Program-made: the position numbers and the translations under genes | Part shown: piece after piece, positions 17,270 to 25,786 of the stretch | How positions within the stretch are numbered: position 1 is the first letter of the stretch | Layout: each line of letters starts with the position of its first letter | Notes under the pieces: model-generated | The model's input: only the letters and a program-made list of their open reading frames with translations | What the model was told of the DNA's origin: nothing | The model's database searches: none | NCBI RefSeq assembly: GCF_900100845.1 | Contig: NZ_FNFP01000002.1 | Span: 248,001-312,000 of the forward strand | DNA from: Natronincola ferrireducens | GTDB lineage: Bacteria > Bacillota > Clostridia > Peptostreptococcales > Natronincolaceae | DNA: 64,000 nucleotides | Direction: 5' to 3'

Positions 17270-18598
17270 ATGAAAGTTAATGAAATCCATGAAAAAGAAG
17301 GTTTTAATAGTAAGCTTGGATTTATATTATCCTGCATAGGTTCAGCAATAGGATTAGGGAATGTATGGATGTTTTCCTGGAGGTTGGGCAGGTATGGGGG
17401 TGCAGCCTTTCTTATACCTTATTTATTATTTGTTTTTATACTAGGAACAACAGGACTTATGGGTGAGTTTGCATTAGGTAGAGCTAAAGGCAAGGGTTCT
17501 ATGGCAGGGATTAAGGAAATATTGGATGATAAAAAAATTCCTGGAGCATCTATTATATCTGTAATACCTACATTAGGAGTTTGCGGTATTTTTTTATTTT
17601 ATAATGTAGTAGTGGGATGGGTTCTGAAATATTTTTCAATGAGTGTTGTTAGTAATTTTAAAAATATAAATGTGGAAACCTATTTAGATAATTTTTTAGG
17701 AAGCAGTCAAACCATAATTTGGCTTGCAGTAGCTATAACAATAACAACTGTTATATTAACCTTTGGAGTAAGTAAAGGTATAGAAAAGGCTAACAATGTT
17801 ATGATGCCGACACTTTTTATCGTGTTTATCGTTTTACTAATAAGGTCAGTAACCTTACCGGGTGCATCTGAAGGAATTAAATATTTATTAGTACCTAAAT
17901 GGTCTTATTTATTAGACCCGATAACTTGGGTAATGGCATTGGGACAAGCATTTTTCACTGTATCTTTAAATGGGGCTGGAATGGTGGTATATGGTAGTTA
18001 TATTGACAAGAATCTAGATATCCCCTCATCAGCAATTAATACAGCGTTTTATGATGGCCTAGCAGCAATATTAGCAGCTTTCATTATCATTCCAGCAGCT
18101 TTTGCCTTTGGTTTGGATCCAGCTGCAGGACCAACACTTTTATTTATAACAGTACCAACGATATTCAAATCCATGACAGGGGGACATTTATTTGGTGCTA
18201 TATTCTTTGCAAGCATTGTATTTGCAGCTATATCCTCTACAATAAATATGATGGAAGCAACTTCGGAGGCTTTTATGCAAAAAACTAAGTGGCGTAGAGA
18301 AAAAAGCGTGATTTTTATAGGAATAATATCTTTTTTCATAGCTATCCCCTTAAGTTTAAATATGGATTTGTTTGGAAAATTCTCTGATATCGTTACAATT
18401 TATATAGCACCTCTAGGAACACTTATTGCAGCCATAGCCTTCTTTTGGATATATGGTGTAGAGCAGGCAAGAAAAGAGATAAATCATGGAGCAAAAAAAC
18501 CTTTAGGGAAGTGGTTTGAACCTTTATCTAAGTATGGTTTTGTACTAGTTTCAGCCCTAGTGATCATTTTAGGAGTCGTGTATGGAGGTATTGGTTAG
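17270..18598 (+). CDS. Sodium-dependent amino acid symporter (NSS family), predicted tyrosine transporter
   Basis: The 442-residue membrane protein belongs to the neurotransmitter:sodium symporter (LeuT-fold) family. It shows the TM1 signature SCIGSAIGLGNVWMFSWRLG and MGEFALGRA (TM2), and has about 11-12 membrane helices. The TM6 region reads GQAFFTVSLNGAGMVVYGSY. The family moves amino acids with Na+; Tyt1 of Fusobacterium, of similar size, is tyrosine-specific. A strong AAAGGAGG site precedes ATG 17270. The gene lies alone behind the six-Tyr attenuator, which suggests that it imports tyrosine and is induced when charged tRNA-Tyr runs low. The substrate is an inference from the leader. Confidence 0.9.
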   Translation: MKVNEIHEKEGFNSKLGFILSCIGSAIGLGNVWMFSWRLGRYGGAAFLIPYLLFVFILGTTGLMGEFALGRAKGKGSMAGIKEILDDKKIPGASIISVIPTLGVCGIFLFYNVVVGWVLKYFSMSVVSNFKNINVETYLDNFLGSSQTIIWLAVAITITTVILTFGVSKGIEKANNVMMPTLFIVFIVLLIRSVTLPGASEGIKYLLVPKWSYLLDPITWVMALGQAFFTVSLNGAGMVVYGSYIDKNLDIPSSAINTAFYDGLAAILAAFIIIPAAFAFGLDPAAGPTLLFITVPTIFKSMTGGHLFGAIFFASIVFAAISSTINMMEATSEAFMQKTKWRREKSVIFIGIISFFIAIPLSLNMDLFGKFSDIVTIYIAPLGTLIAAIAFFWIYGVEQARKEINHGAKKPLGKWFEPLSKYGFVLVSALVIILGVVYGGIG

Positions 18599-18638
18599 AT
18601 ATATAATACATGCCCCTTATAACAAGGTTTATTAAATT

Positions 18639-18690
18639 TAAAATAAAAGTATATTGCTATAGTTTTTAGTAATGTACTTTTATTTTATCC
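18639..18690 (+). terminator. Terminator after the symporter
   Basis: A 17-bp AT-rich stem (18639-18655 with 18671-18687, one G-U) has a 15-base loop; the 3' arm is itself T-rich. Confidence 0.65.
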
Positions 18691-18793
18691 TTTGGTGTAT
18701 TGTCAAGAGCTTGTTTTTATTAGAGGAATAATAATAAACTATGTTACAATAAAATAGAGGAAAGTTTATGCTGAGGAGAAATATAAAACTATA

Positions 18794-18818
18794 TCCAAAG
18801 AAGGACAAATTCTTTGGA
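18794..18818 (+). promoter_or_regulatory. Hairpin touching the recQ ribosome-binding region
   Basis: TCCAAAGAA (18794-18802) pairs perfectly with TTCTTTGGA (18810-18818). The 3' arm runs into GGAGG (18816-18820), one of two purine-rich sites (the other is GGGAG at 18821-18825) before the recQ GTG start at 18835. Folding could modulate recQ translation; no ligand is evident. Confidence 0.4.
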
Positions 18819-18834
18819 GGTGGGAGTGAATTAG

Positions 18835-21027
18835 GTGGATATTTATAAAGCACTAAAAAAATATTTTGGTTATGATAGTTTTAAAAAGGGTCAAGAGGAA
18901 CTGATTAATAGTATGCTTGATGGAAAAGATGTCTTAGGAATTATGCCTACTGGAGGAGGGAAATCCCTATGCTATCAACTGCCGGCGATGATGTTGGAGG
19001 GAGTTACTCTAGTAATTTCTCCTTTGATAGCTCTTATGAAGGATCAGGTAGATACCTTAAATGAAATGGGGATAGAAGCCACCTATATCAATAGTAGCAT
19101 TAAAGAAGAAGAAGCGGTTCAAAGGGCAAGGGATATAAGAAATAATAAATACAAAATAATTTATGTAGCCCCTGAGCGATTAAATGCTATAGCCTTTAAG
19201 GGTTTAACCCAGGATATAACTATTTCCTTGGTAGCTATTGATGAAGCCCATTGTATTAGTCAATGGGGACATGATTTTAGGCCGAGTTATACTGAAATAC
19301 CGAGATTTATTCAATCGTTAAAGGCTAGACCTACAGTAGCTGCTTTTACAGCTACTGCAACTACGGAGGTTATAGAAGAAATAAAAAGATTATTAGCCCT
19401 ACAAAATCCTATTACCTCTGTTACTGGATTTGATAGACCAAACTTATTTTATAGGGTTGTAAAAGCAAGTAATAAATTTGCCTATTTGCTGGATTATTTA
19501 AATAAGCAGGGGGAAGGAGTAGTTGGCATCATATACTGTTCCACCAGAAAAACTGTAGAATCTTTGGTAAAGCAACTAAAGGATAAGGGGATTGAGGCCA
19601 TTGGCTATCATGGTGGTATGACGCCAGAGGCCCGACAAAAAAACCAAGATACTTTTATCTTTAACCGTACTAGAATTATTGTAGCAACGAATGCCTTTGG
19701 TATGGGGATCGATAAACCAGATGTTCGGTTTGTCCTTCATTATAATATGCCTCAAAATATGGAGGCCTACTATCAGGAGGCTGGAAGGGCAGGCAGGGAC
19801 GGAGAGGACAGTCAATGTATTATGATGTACTCACCCTCAGATGTAGTAAAACAAAAGCTAATCCTACAAAATGAATATATGTCTATAGAAAGAGAAAAGC
19901 TATTATATAAAAACCTTCAATATCTTATAGATTATTGTCATACTAATGACTGTTTAAGGGGCAGAATATTGACCTATTTCGGTGAAAGGATAGAAAATAG
20001 AAACTGTGGAAAATGCAGCAATTGTCTTGAGGCTGGAGAAACAATAGATATTACTGTGGAGGCCCAAAAAATCCTTTCCTGTATCTATAGGGCTAAGGAG
20101 AGGTTTGGCGCGGCAGTCATTACACAGATTTTAAAGGGGTCTAAGAGTAAAAAAATCATGGAGCTAGGTTTAGATAAATTATCTACCTATGGTATTATGA
20201 AGGAGTACAATACTGATGTTATAAGGGAGATTACTATGACCTTGGCTTCAAAGGGTTACATTCATGTAACTACAGATAAGTTTCCTGTATTAAAACTGAC
20301 AGATCAGTGTCGCAAGGTTTTAAAGGGAGAAGAAAAAGTTTATCATAAAAAGGATTTAGTGGAGAACAAGGCAGTAGTAGATGAAGGAAAAACACAAAGG
20401 TCCAAAAAGATGATAGAAGGTTTTGAAGAAGAGCTGCTTAATAGATTAAAGGAACTACGAAGCAAATTATCTCTGGAAAAGGAATTACCACCCTTTATGA
20501 TTTTCCATGATGCCACACTAAAGGAGATGGCGGCTTCTTTTCCCAGAAATAGAGAAGAGCTTCTTAACGTAAGTGGTGTAGGTCTAAAAAAGTACGAAAA
20601 CTATGGAGAAGCCTTTATAGCCATCATTAAAGGCTACTGTGAAGAAAGAGGAATAGCGGTTGATGCATTTAAGAAGAAAAATATTATAGAAGTAAAGGTG
20701 GAGGAGGACTATAAAAACAACCACTTAGATCGGTATGGACTAACCTACAGCCATTATGAAGAAGGTTTATCCTTAAAGGAAATAGCAGAAAAAAGAGGTC
20801 TTAGTAAAAACACCATTATAAAACATTTAATAAAATGTGAGGAAAAGGAACAAGTTGTGGACTGGGAAAGGTTTATAAAGGATCCTTTAAAAGAAGCAAA
20901 AATACTGAAGGCAATTCATGAGGTAGGTTTAGAAAAATTAAAGTCTATTAAAGAGATGCTACCAGAAGACATTACCTATGATGATATCCATATCATCATT
21001 TTAAAAAATCAATTAGGGAGAGGCTAA
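18835..21027 (+). CDS. recQ: ATP-dependent DNA helicase RecQ
   Basis: This 3'-5' helicase acts in recombination and stalled-fork repair. The 730-residue protein has Walker [16 protein letters not shown], the DEAH box [18 protein letters not shown], motif [14 protein letters not shown] and the zinc cluster CHTNDCLR...CGKCSNC near residues 370-405. A winged helix and an HRDC domain (about 535-605) follow. The C-terminus has a helix-turn-helix ([22 protein letters not shown]), as in long Firmicute RecQ proteins. The start is GTG 18835. It has no LexA box upstream that I can find. Confidence 0.95.
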   Translation: MDIYKALKKYFGYDSFKKGQEELINSMLDGKDVLGIMPTGGGKSLCYQLPAMMLEGVTLVISPLIALMKDQVDTLNEMGIEATYINSSIKEEEAVQRARDIRNNKYKIIYVAPERLNAIAFKGLTQDITISLVAIDEAHCISQWGHDFRPSYTEIPRFIQSLKARPTVAAFTATATTEVIEEIKRLLALQNPITSVTGFDRPNLFYRVVKASNKFAYLLDYLNKQGEGVVGIIYCSTRKTVESLVKQLKDKGIEAIGYHGGMTPEARQKNQDTFIFNRTRIIVATNAFGMGIDKPDVRFVLHYNMPQNMEAYYQEAGRAGRDGEDSQCIMMYSPSDVVKQKLILQNEYMSIEREKLLYKNLQYLIDYCHTNDCLRGRILTYFGERIENRNCGKCSNCLEAGETIDITVEAQKILSCIYRAKERFGAAVITQILKGSKSKKIMELGLDKLSTYGIMKEYNTDVIREITMTLASKGYIHVTTDKFPVLKLTDQCRKVLKGEEKVYHKKDLVENKAVVDEGKTQRSKKMIEGFEEELLNRLKELRSKLSLEKELPPFMIFHDATLKEMAASFPRNREELLNVSGVGLKKYENYGEAFIAIIKGYCEERGIAVDAFKKKNIIEVKVEEDYKNNHLDRYGLTYSHYEEGLSLKEIAEKRGLSKNTIIKHLIKCEEKEQVVDWERFIKDPLKEAKILKAIHEVGLEKLKSIKEMLPEDITYDDIHIIILKNQLGRG

Positions 21028-21288
21028 GGATTATAGGAGTGACAATTTGAGAGTATTATCGGAAGTTGGATATCTATTGGAATTTAAGAGGATATAAAAT
21101 GTAAATATTTACCATGTTGCAAGGCTAAAGACTGCTTCCTTGAATTAGTCAGGTTTCACAATAGCATTAAACTCACTCTATCAAAATATTGGAAATCTTT
21201 ATAGGTATAACAAATTATATGTTGTACGATTTATAAAAATCGGTAATAATTATAGATAAAAACTTATTACTGAATAAGGAGCAAAGAG

Positions 21289-22110
21289 ATGAGATATATA
21301 GATATGCATACACACACTACCGCTTCAGATGGAACTTTTACACCAAAAGAAATTATAGATTATGCCATACATAAAGAATTAGCTGGCATAGCAATTACTG
21401 ATCATGATACAGTAGATGGGGTAATACAAGCCTTGGATCATGCTGAAGGATATAAATCCTTTATTGTTATAGCTGGAATAGAGTTAAGTACTGAATACCT
21501 TGGTGAAGAAATCCATATTTTGGGATATAATATAGACTATAAGTATAAAAAAATGTTAAAAAAGCTTACCCTTATTCAAAACGAGCGAGTAAATAGAGGG
21601 ATGAAAATCATACAAAAACTGCAGCATTTAGATATCATGATATCCTATGATGAGGTATTAGAGATATCCAGAGAAGGGGTTATGGGAAGACCTCACATAG
21701 CAAAGGTTTTAGTTAATAAGGGATATGTTAAAAATATTGAGATGGCTTTTAATAAATATTTAAATAAGGGATGTCCAGCCTATGTAGCAAGATATAAATT
21801 AACTCCTTTTGAAGCCATAGATTTAATTAAAGAAGCTAACGGCTTTACGACCATAGCTCATCCAGGATTAATAAAAAACGAAACAATTTTAAAGAATATA
21901 TTAACTAAAGGGGTGGATGGTGTAGAAGTATATCATCCAGAACACAATTCTCGAGATCGTAATAGGTTTTTAAGTTTAGCAAAAAAGCATAATTTATTTA
22001 TTACAGGAGGATCGGATTTCCATAGTCCTCCACTACAAGAGGGGAGGCATGGAGATTTAGGTAGTGAAAAAATTTCTGTTGAAATAGTAAGTAAATTTTT
22101 AAAAATTTAA
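21289..22110 (+). CDS. PHP-domain phosphoesterase (YciV/RNase AM type)
   Basis: The 273-residue protein has the PHP metal motifs DMHTHTTASDGTF near residue 5, ITDHDTVDG near residue 37, IELSTEY, a histidine in TIAHPG and GGSDFHSP near the end. E. coli YciV (RnaAM/TrpH) of this type is a 3',5'-nucleoside bisphosphate phosphatase and 5'-3' exonuclease on short RNAs. That is the best functional guess. The ATG has an AAGGAGC site. It may be co-transcribed with the PadR regulator 21 bases downstream. Confidence 0.85.
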   Translation: MRYIDMHTHTTASDGTFTPKEIIDYAIHKELAGIAITDHDTVDGVIQALDHAEGYKSFIVIAGIELSTEYLGEEIHILGYNIDYKYKKMLKKLTLIQNERVNRGMKIIQKLQHLDIMISYDEVLEISREGVMGRPHIAKVLVNKGYVKNIEMAFNKYLNKGCPAYVARYKLTPFEAIDLIKEANGFTTIAHPGLIKNETILKNILTKGVDGVEVYHPEHNSRDRNRFLSLAKKHNLFITGGSDFHSPPLQEGRHGDLGSEKISVEIVSKFLKI

Positions 22111-22131
22111 AGAGCTGGGTGGGAGAGAAAC

Positions 22132-22509
22132 ATGATAATAAAAGGTGAAAGAAACAGACAATTTCCTTCAAAAATAAGTACAACTCAATTTGTTAAACTA
22201 TATATTTTGCACCTATTATCTAAGAAAAGCTTTTATGGTAATGAAATAATAGAAGAAATAAAGACTAGAATGGATTATAAATGGGAGCCTAGTCCCGGTA
22301 TGATATACCCTTTATTAAGGGAGTTAGAGAGTAATAATTATATTATAGGGTGGTGGAAAGAACCAGATAAAAGATCCATTAGACATTATCGTATAACTGA
22401 TGAAGGGTTGGAACATTATAACAACATTAAAAGGTTATATGAGCAAGTTTTACAAGATTCCCTAACGATTATCAAAAATACACTAAAAGATATTTATAAA
22501 TGTGTATAA
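22132..22509 (+). CDS. PadR family transcriptional regulator
   Basis: The 125-residue protein has the PadR winged helix: LYILHLLSKKSFYGNEIIEEI, then WEPSPGMIYPLLRELESNNYI, then a short C-terminal helix for dimerisation. PadR proteins typically repress neighbouring transporter or stress genes. No transporter is adjacent, so its target is unknown. A GGGTGGGAG site precedes the ATG. Confidence 0.88.
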   Translation: MIIKGERNRQFPSKISTTQFVKLYILHLLSKKSFYGNEIIEEIKTRMDYKWEPSPGMIYPLLRELESNNYIIGWWKEPDKRSIRHYRITDEGLEHYNNIKRLYEQVLQDSLTIIKNTLKDIYKCV

Positions 22510-22676
22510 ATAGAGATACTCCTTTATTATAAAGTTGGATTATTTGCATTATTTTCTACAATGCTACTATCAGTATAGTAAAAGATTTGATAAAATAAGA
22601 AGAGATGTAGAAAAAAGTGTAAAAATAGTAATAAAAGAGTTGAATAAAAATAATTAAATATTGCGGAGGGAATAAA

Positions 22677-23870
22677 ATGAATATTAAATTATCTAAAAAA
22701 AATCTTAATATTACGCCTTCAGTTACATTAACCATTGATGCTAAAATAAAACAAATGAAATCAGAAGGGATTGATGTTATTAGCTTTGGGGTAGGAGAAC
22801 CAGATTTTCACACCCCTGATAATATTAAGAAAGCTGCAGTAAAGGTCATTGAAAAGGGTTCTACAGGTTATACCGCTGCATCGGGGCTACCCCAGCTAAA
22901 GGAAGTTATTTGTCAAAAACTTGAGAAAGAGAATAAATTGCATTACAAGCCTGAAAATATAATTGTATCTAATGGTGCTAAGCACTCACTATTCAATATT
23001 TTTCAGGCTATTTGTAATCCTGATGATGAAGTGGTTATACCTACACCCTATTGGGTTAGTTATCCTGAACTAGTAAAGATGGCAGATGCAACACCTGTTT
23101 ACATAGAATGTAGTGAAGACAATGGATTCAAACTAAAAAAAGAAGATTTAATATCAGTGATTACCCGTAATACAAAGGCTATTATTTTAAATAGTCCATC
23201 TAACCCAACAGGTTCTCTTTATACAAAGGAAGAGCTAGAGGAGATTGCAGAAATAGCTGTAAAACATGATATTCTTGTTGTTGCAGATGAAATATATGAA
23301 AAACTAGTCTATGACGGAGAAGAACATATTAGTATTGCCAGTCTAAATGAAGAAATTAAAGAAAGAACAATCGTTATTAATGGTATGTCAAAGGGTTATG
23401 CTATGACAGGATGGAGAATAGGCTACACAGCTTCTAACACAGAAATTGCCAAAATAATGGGGAATATACAAAGTCATGCCACATCTAATCCTAATACTAT
23501 AGCTCAATACGCTAGTATCGAAGGATTAACAGGAGATCAAACTTCTATAGAAGAAATGCGAAGAGCCTTTGATGAAAGAAGAAAATATATGGTCAATAGA
23601 ATTAACCAAATTAAAGATATATCTTGCATTACCCCTAAAGGTGCTTTTTATGTTATGATGAATATTTCCAAGTGGATTGGAAGAGAGATAAAAGGAAACA
23701 AAATCAAAAACTCTATTGATTTTGCAGAAGTGTTACTAGAAAATGCTAATGTTGCCATAGTACCAGGATTAGCTTTTGGAGCTGATGATTTTATTCGTTT
23801 ATCCTATGCAACTTCATTAGAGAATATTGAAGAAGGATTAAATCGAATTGATAATTTTTTAAATAGTTAA
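22677..23870 (+). CDS. Aspartate aminotransferase, fold-type I
   Basis: The 397-residue PLP enzyme swaps amino groups between aspartate and 2-oxoglutarate. Seen are VISFGVGEPDFHTP, the NSPSNPTG motif, DEIYEKLVYDGEEHIS, the PLP lysine in NGMSKGYAMTGWRIGY and the C-terminal substrate Arg in FIRLSYATS. This is the subgroup I-beta (AspB) pattern. The start has a GCGGAGGG site. A clear hairpin follows the stop codon. Exact substrate range is not certain. Confidence 0.9.
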   Translation: MNIKLSKKNLNITPSVTLTIDAKIKQMKSEGIDVISFGVGEPDFHTPDNIKKAAVKVIEKGSTGYTAASGLPQLKEVICQKLEKENKLHYKPENIIVSNGAKHSLFNIFQAICNPDDEVVIPTPYWVSYPELVKMADATPVYIECSEDNGFKLKKEDLISVITRNTKAIILNSPSNPTGSLYTKEELEEIAEIAVKHDILVVADEIYEKLVYDGEEHISIASLNEEIKERTIVINGMSKGYAMTGWRIGYTASNTEIAKIMGNIQSHATSNPNTIAQYASIEGLTGDQTSIEEMRRAFDERRKYMVNRINQIKDISCITPKGAFYVMMNISKWIGREIKGNKIKNSIDFAEVLLENANVAIVPGLAFGADDFIRLSYATSLENIEEGLNRIDNFLNS

Positions 23871-23902
23871 GATATGAGGACTTCTCATATCTTAATTTCT
23901 TA
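23867..23902 (+). terminator. Terminator overlapping the aminotransferase stop codon
   Basis: A perfect 12-bp stem, TTAAGATATGAG (23867-23878) with CTCATATCTTAA (23884-23895), is followed by TTTCTTA. The TAA stop (23868-23870) lies in the 5' arm. Confidence 0.65.
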
Positions 23903-23988
23903 AAGGTATACATAAAAGGATATAAGCTTAAGCAATATAAGGATAGATTTATTAGAATATGTAAAGCTGTTTAGAAGGAGTGAAATGG

Positions 23989-24693
23989 ATGCGATTGCAA
24001 AAATTTTTAGCATCTTGTGGGATAGCTTCTAGAAGAAAAAGTGAAGAGTTAATAAAAAAGGGTATAATTAAAGTAAATGGTGTAGTTGTAACAGAAATGG
24101 GCTATAAAATAGATACTGAAAAAGATAAAATCACTATAAACGATAAAGAAGTTCAACAAGAGGGGAAATTTATTTATGTTTTATTGAATAAACCTGTTGG
24201 ATATGTCACTACTGCCTCAGATCAATTTAATCGTAAAAAGGTAACGGACTTAGTTGAATCACCCTATAGGCTATTTCCTGTAGGTAGATTGGATTACAAC
24301 ACATCTGGACTCCTCTTGTTAACCAATAATGGAGAACTAACCTTTAAATTAACCCATCCTAAATTTAAGGTTGAAAAAACATATATTGCTAATGTGATAG
24401 GTAAATTAACAAAAGAAGAAATAGAAGCTTTCCAAAATGGTCTACAAATAGAAGATTATGTAACCTCGTCAGCTAAGTTAAAGGTTCTAAAGGAGACAGA
24501 GGAAAGTAGTCTAATAGAAGTTAGGATTCGCGAGGGAAAAAATCGTCAAGTAAGAAAAATGTGTGATGCTATTGGACATCCAGTTCTGCATTTGAAAAGA
24601 ATCTCCATGGGAGAAATCAAGCTTGGTAAATTACCTGTTGGCAAGTGGAGGTATTTAGACAATGGAGAAACAAAATATTTACAAGGACTATAA
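23989..24693 (+). CDS. rluB: 23S rRNA pseudouridine synthase, RluB type
   Basis: The 234-residue protein has an N-terminal S4 RNA-binding domain (MRLQKFLASCGIASRRKSEELI) and the RsuA/RluB catalytic segment VGRLDYNTSGLLLLTNNGEL with the catalytic Asp. EGKNRQVRKMCDAIGHPVLHL follows. It modifies the peptidyl-transferase region of 23S rRNA. I start at ATG 23989, eight bases after GAAGGAG. The in-frame GTG at 23980 overlaps that site. It begins a tight run with the GNAT, mnmM-like and carboxyltransferase genes. Confidence 0.93.
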   Translation: MRLQKFLASCGIASRRKSEELIKKGIIKVNGVVVTEMGYKIDTEKDKITINDKEVQQEGKFIYVLLNKPVGYVTTASDQFNRKKVTDLVESPYRLFPVGRLDYNTSGLLLLTNNGELTFKLTHPKFKVEKTYIANVIGKLTKEEIEAFQNGLQIEDYVTSSAKLKVLKETEESSLIEVRIREGKNRQVRKMCDAIGHPVLHLKRISMGEIKLGKLPVGKWRYLDNGETKYLQGL

Positions 24694-24706
24694 GGAGTAA
24701 TGATAG

Positions 24707-25171
24707 ATGGTGATAATTAGAAGAGCCCTAGAGGAAGATAAAATAATATTAGCAAATTTTTATAGGGATTACTGGTTTTGGAATAATACAAAAGTAGATC
24801 ATGAATATATGATAATTTTAGATAAAAAAAAGCTTTTAGGCTTTTCAGAAATAAAAAATTTCAATAATTTTATAGCAGAAATTATAAATATATATGTAAA
24901 TGAAGATGTAAGGAATCAAGGCCTGGGGGATGGCCTTTTAAGAGCTTCAATGAACTATATTGAAAAAAACGGATCTGAATGGGTAGTGATTCAACAAAAT
25001 GAGGCATTAGAAAATTTTCTTTTTAAAAAAGGATTACAACTACTAAAAGATATTAAAGTACCCCCTAGTATTAGAGAATATTTGAAGGAATATAACAATA
25101 GCACAACATTGTTATGCAACATCCCTTTGTTTTTCCAAAAAGGTTGCAAAAATAAAAAAAGTATGGGGTGA
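24707..25171 (+). CDS. GNAT family acetyltransferase-like protein
   Basis: A 154-residue GNAT-fold protein. The acetyl-CoA loop is seen as NEDVRNQGLGDGLLRASM near residues 66-83. The C-terminus (IREYLKEYNNSTTLLCNIPLFF) is unlike well-known subfamilies. It lies 13 bases after rluB and 3 bases before the methylase gene, so it is co-transcribed with them. The acceptor substrate is unknown; a protein or small-molecule target is equally possible. Confidence 0.75.
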   Translation: MVIIRRALEEDKIILANFYRDYWFWNNTKVDHEYMIILDKKKLLGFSEIKNFNNFIAEIINIYVNEDVRNQGLGDGLLRASMNYIEKNGSEWVVIQQNEALENFLFKKGLQLLKDIKVPPSIREYLKEYNNSTTLLCNIPLFFQKGCKNKKSMG

Positions 25172-25174
25172 AAA

Positions 25175-25756
25175 ATGAGTTACACATCAGTTTTGAGAGC
25201 AACAGATTTTGTACATAATTTTTTAAAACATAAAATTAATAAGGGAAGTATTGTTATTGATGGAACGATGGGAAATGGCCATGATACCTTATTTCTTCAT
25301 AGGCTAGTAGGAGCTAGTGGTAAAGTATATGCTTTTGATATTCAAGAAAAAGCTCTAGAGGCTACAAAACAAAAACTACTATATAATAATGTTGCAATGG
25401 ACAATAACTCCATTCACCTGATTCTTGATGGACATGAAAATATTGAAAGTCATGTAAAAGAACCTATTGATGCAGCAATGTTTAATTTAGGTTATTTGCC
25501 TAATAGTAATAAAGAAATAATTACTATACCCCAAACAACAATTAGAGCCTTTGATGGAGTTTTTTCCTTGCTAAAAAAGGGAGGAGTTGTTTCTATTCTT
25601 ATATATTATGGTCATAGGGGAGGTATATTAGAAAAGGAATTAGTTCTTGACTATATTCGAAACTTAGATTATAAAAAGTATACGGTACTAGAATGCAACT
25701 ATACAAATCATGAAAATAATCCACCCATTATTGTATTTATTGAAAAAAAGCAATAA
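25175..25756 (+). CDS. mnmM: SAM-dependent methyltransferase, YtqB/MnmM type (tRNA wobble uridine)
   Basis: The 193-residue Rossmann methylase shows VIDGTMGNGHDTLFLH (SAM motif I), VYAFDIQEKAL (motif II) and AMFNLGYLPNSNK (NLGYLP catalytic-type motif). This pattern is that of B. subtilis YtqB, shown to be MnmM, which methylates the 5-aminomethyl group of 2-thiouridine at tRNA position 34. Older annotation calls the family rRNA methylase. It begins three bases after the GNAT gene. The mnmH gene at 9952 acts on the same nucleoside. The name is inferred from motif recall. Confidence 0.8.
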   Translation: MSYTSVLRATDFVHNFLKHKINKGSIVIDGTMGNGHDTLFLHRLVGASGKVYAFDIQEKALEATKQKLLYNNVAMDNNSIHLILDGHENIESHVKEPIDAAMFNLGYLPNSNKEIITIPQTTIRAFDGVFSLLKKGGVVSILIYYGHRGGILEKELVLDYIRNLDYKKYTVLECNYTNHENNPPIIVFIEKKQ

Positions 25757-25786
25757 AAAACAAATTCATATAGGAGGGGATATGAA

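Noticed and set aside
16880-17270. T-box riboswitch as the explanation of the symporter leader
   Set aside because: There is no T-box core such as AGGGTGGNACCGCG and no specifier-loop layout; the translated Tyr run and peptide stop fit attenuation better.
21047-21097. Possible 16-codon peptide after recQ, with TAGGAG upstream of a TTG
   Set aside because: Too short, no amino-acid run and no hairpin pair downstream to suggest a leader function.
22535-22657. Possible 40-residue basic peptide between the PadR and aminotransferase genes
   Set aside because: The frame is open and ends before the next site, but it has only TTG starts and no ribosome-binding site.
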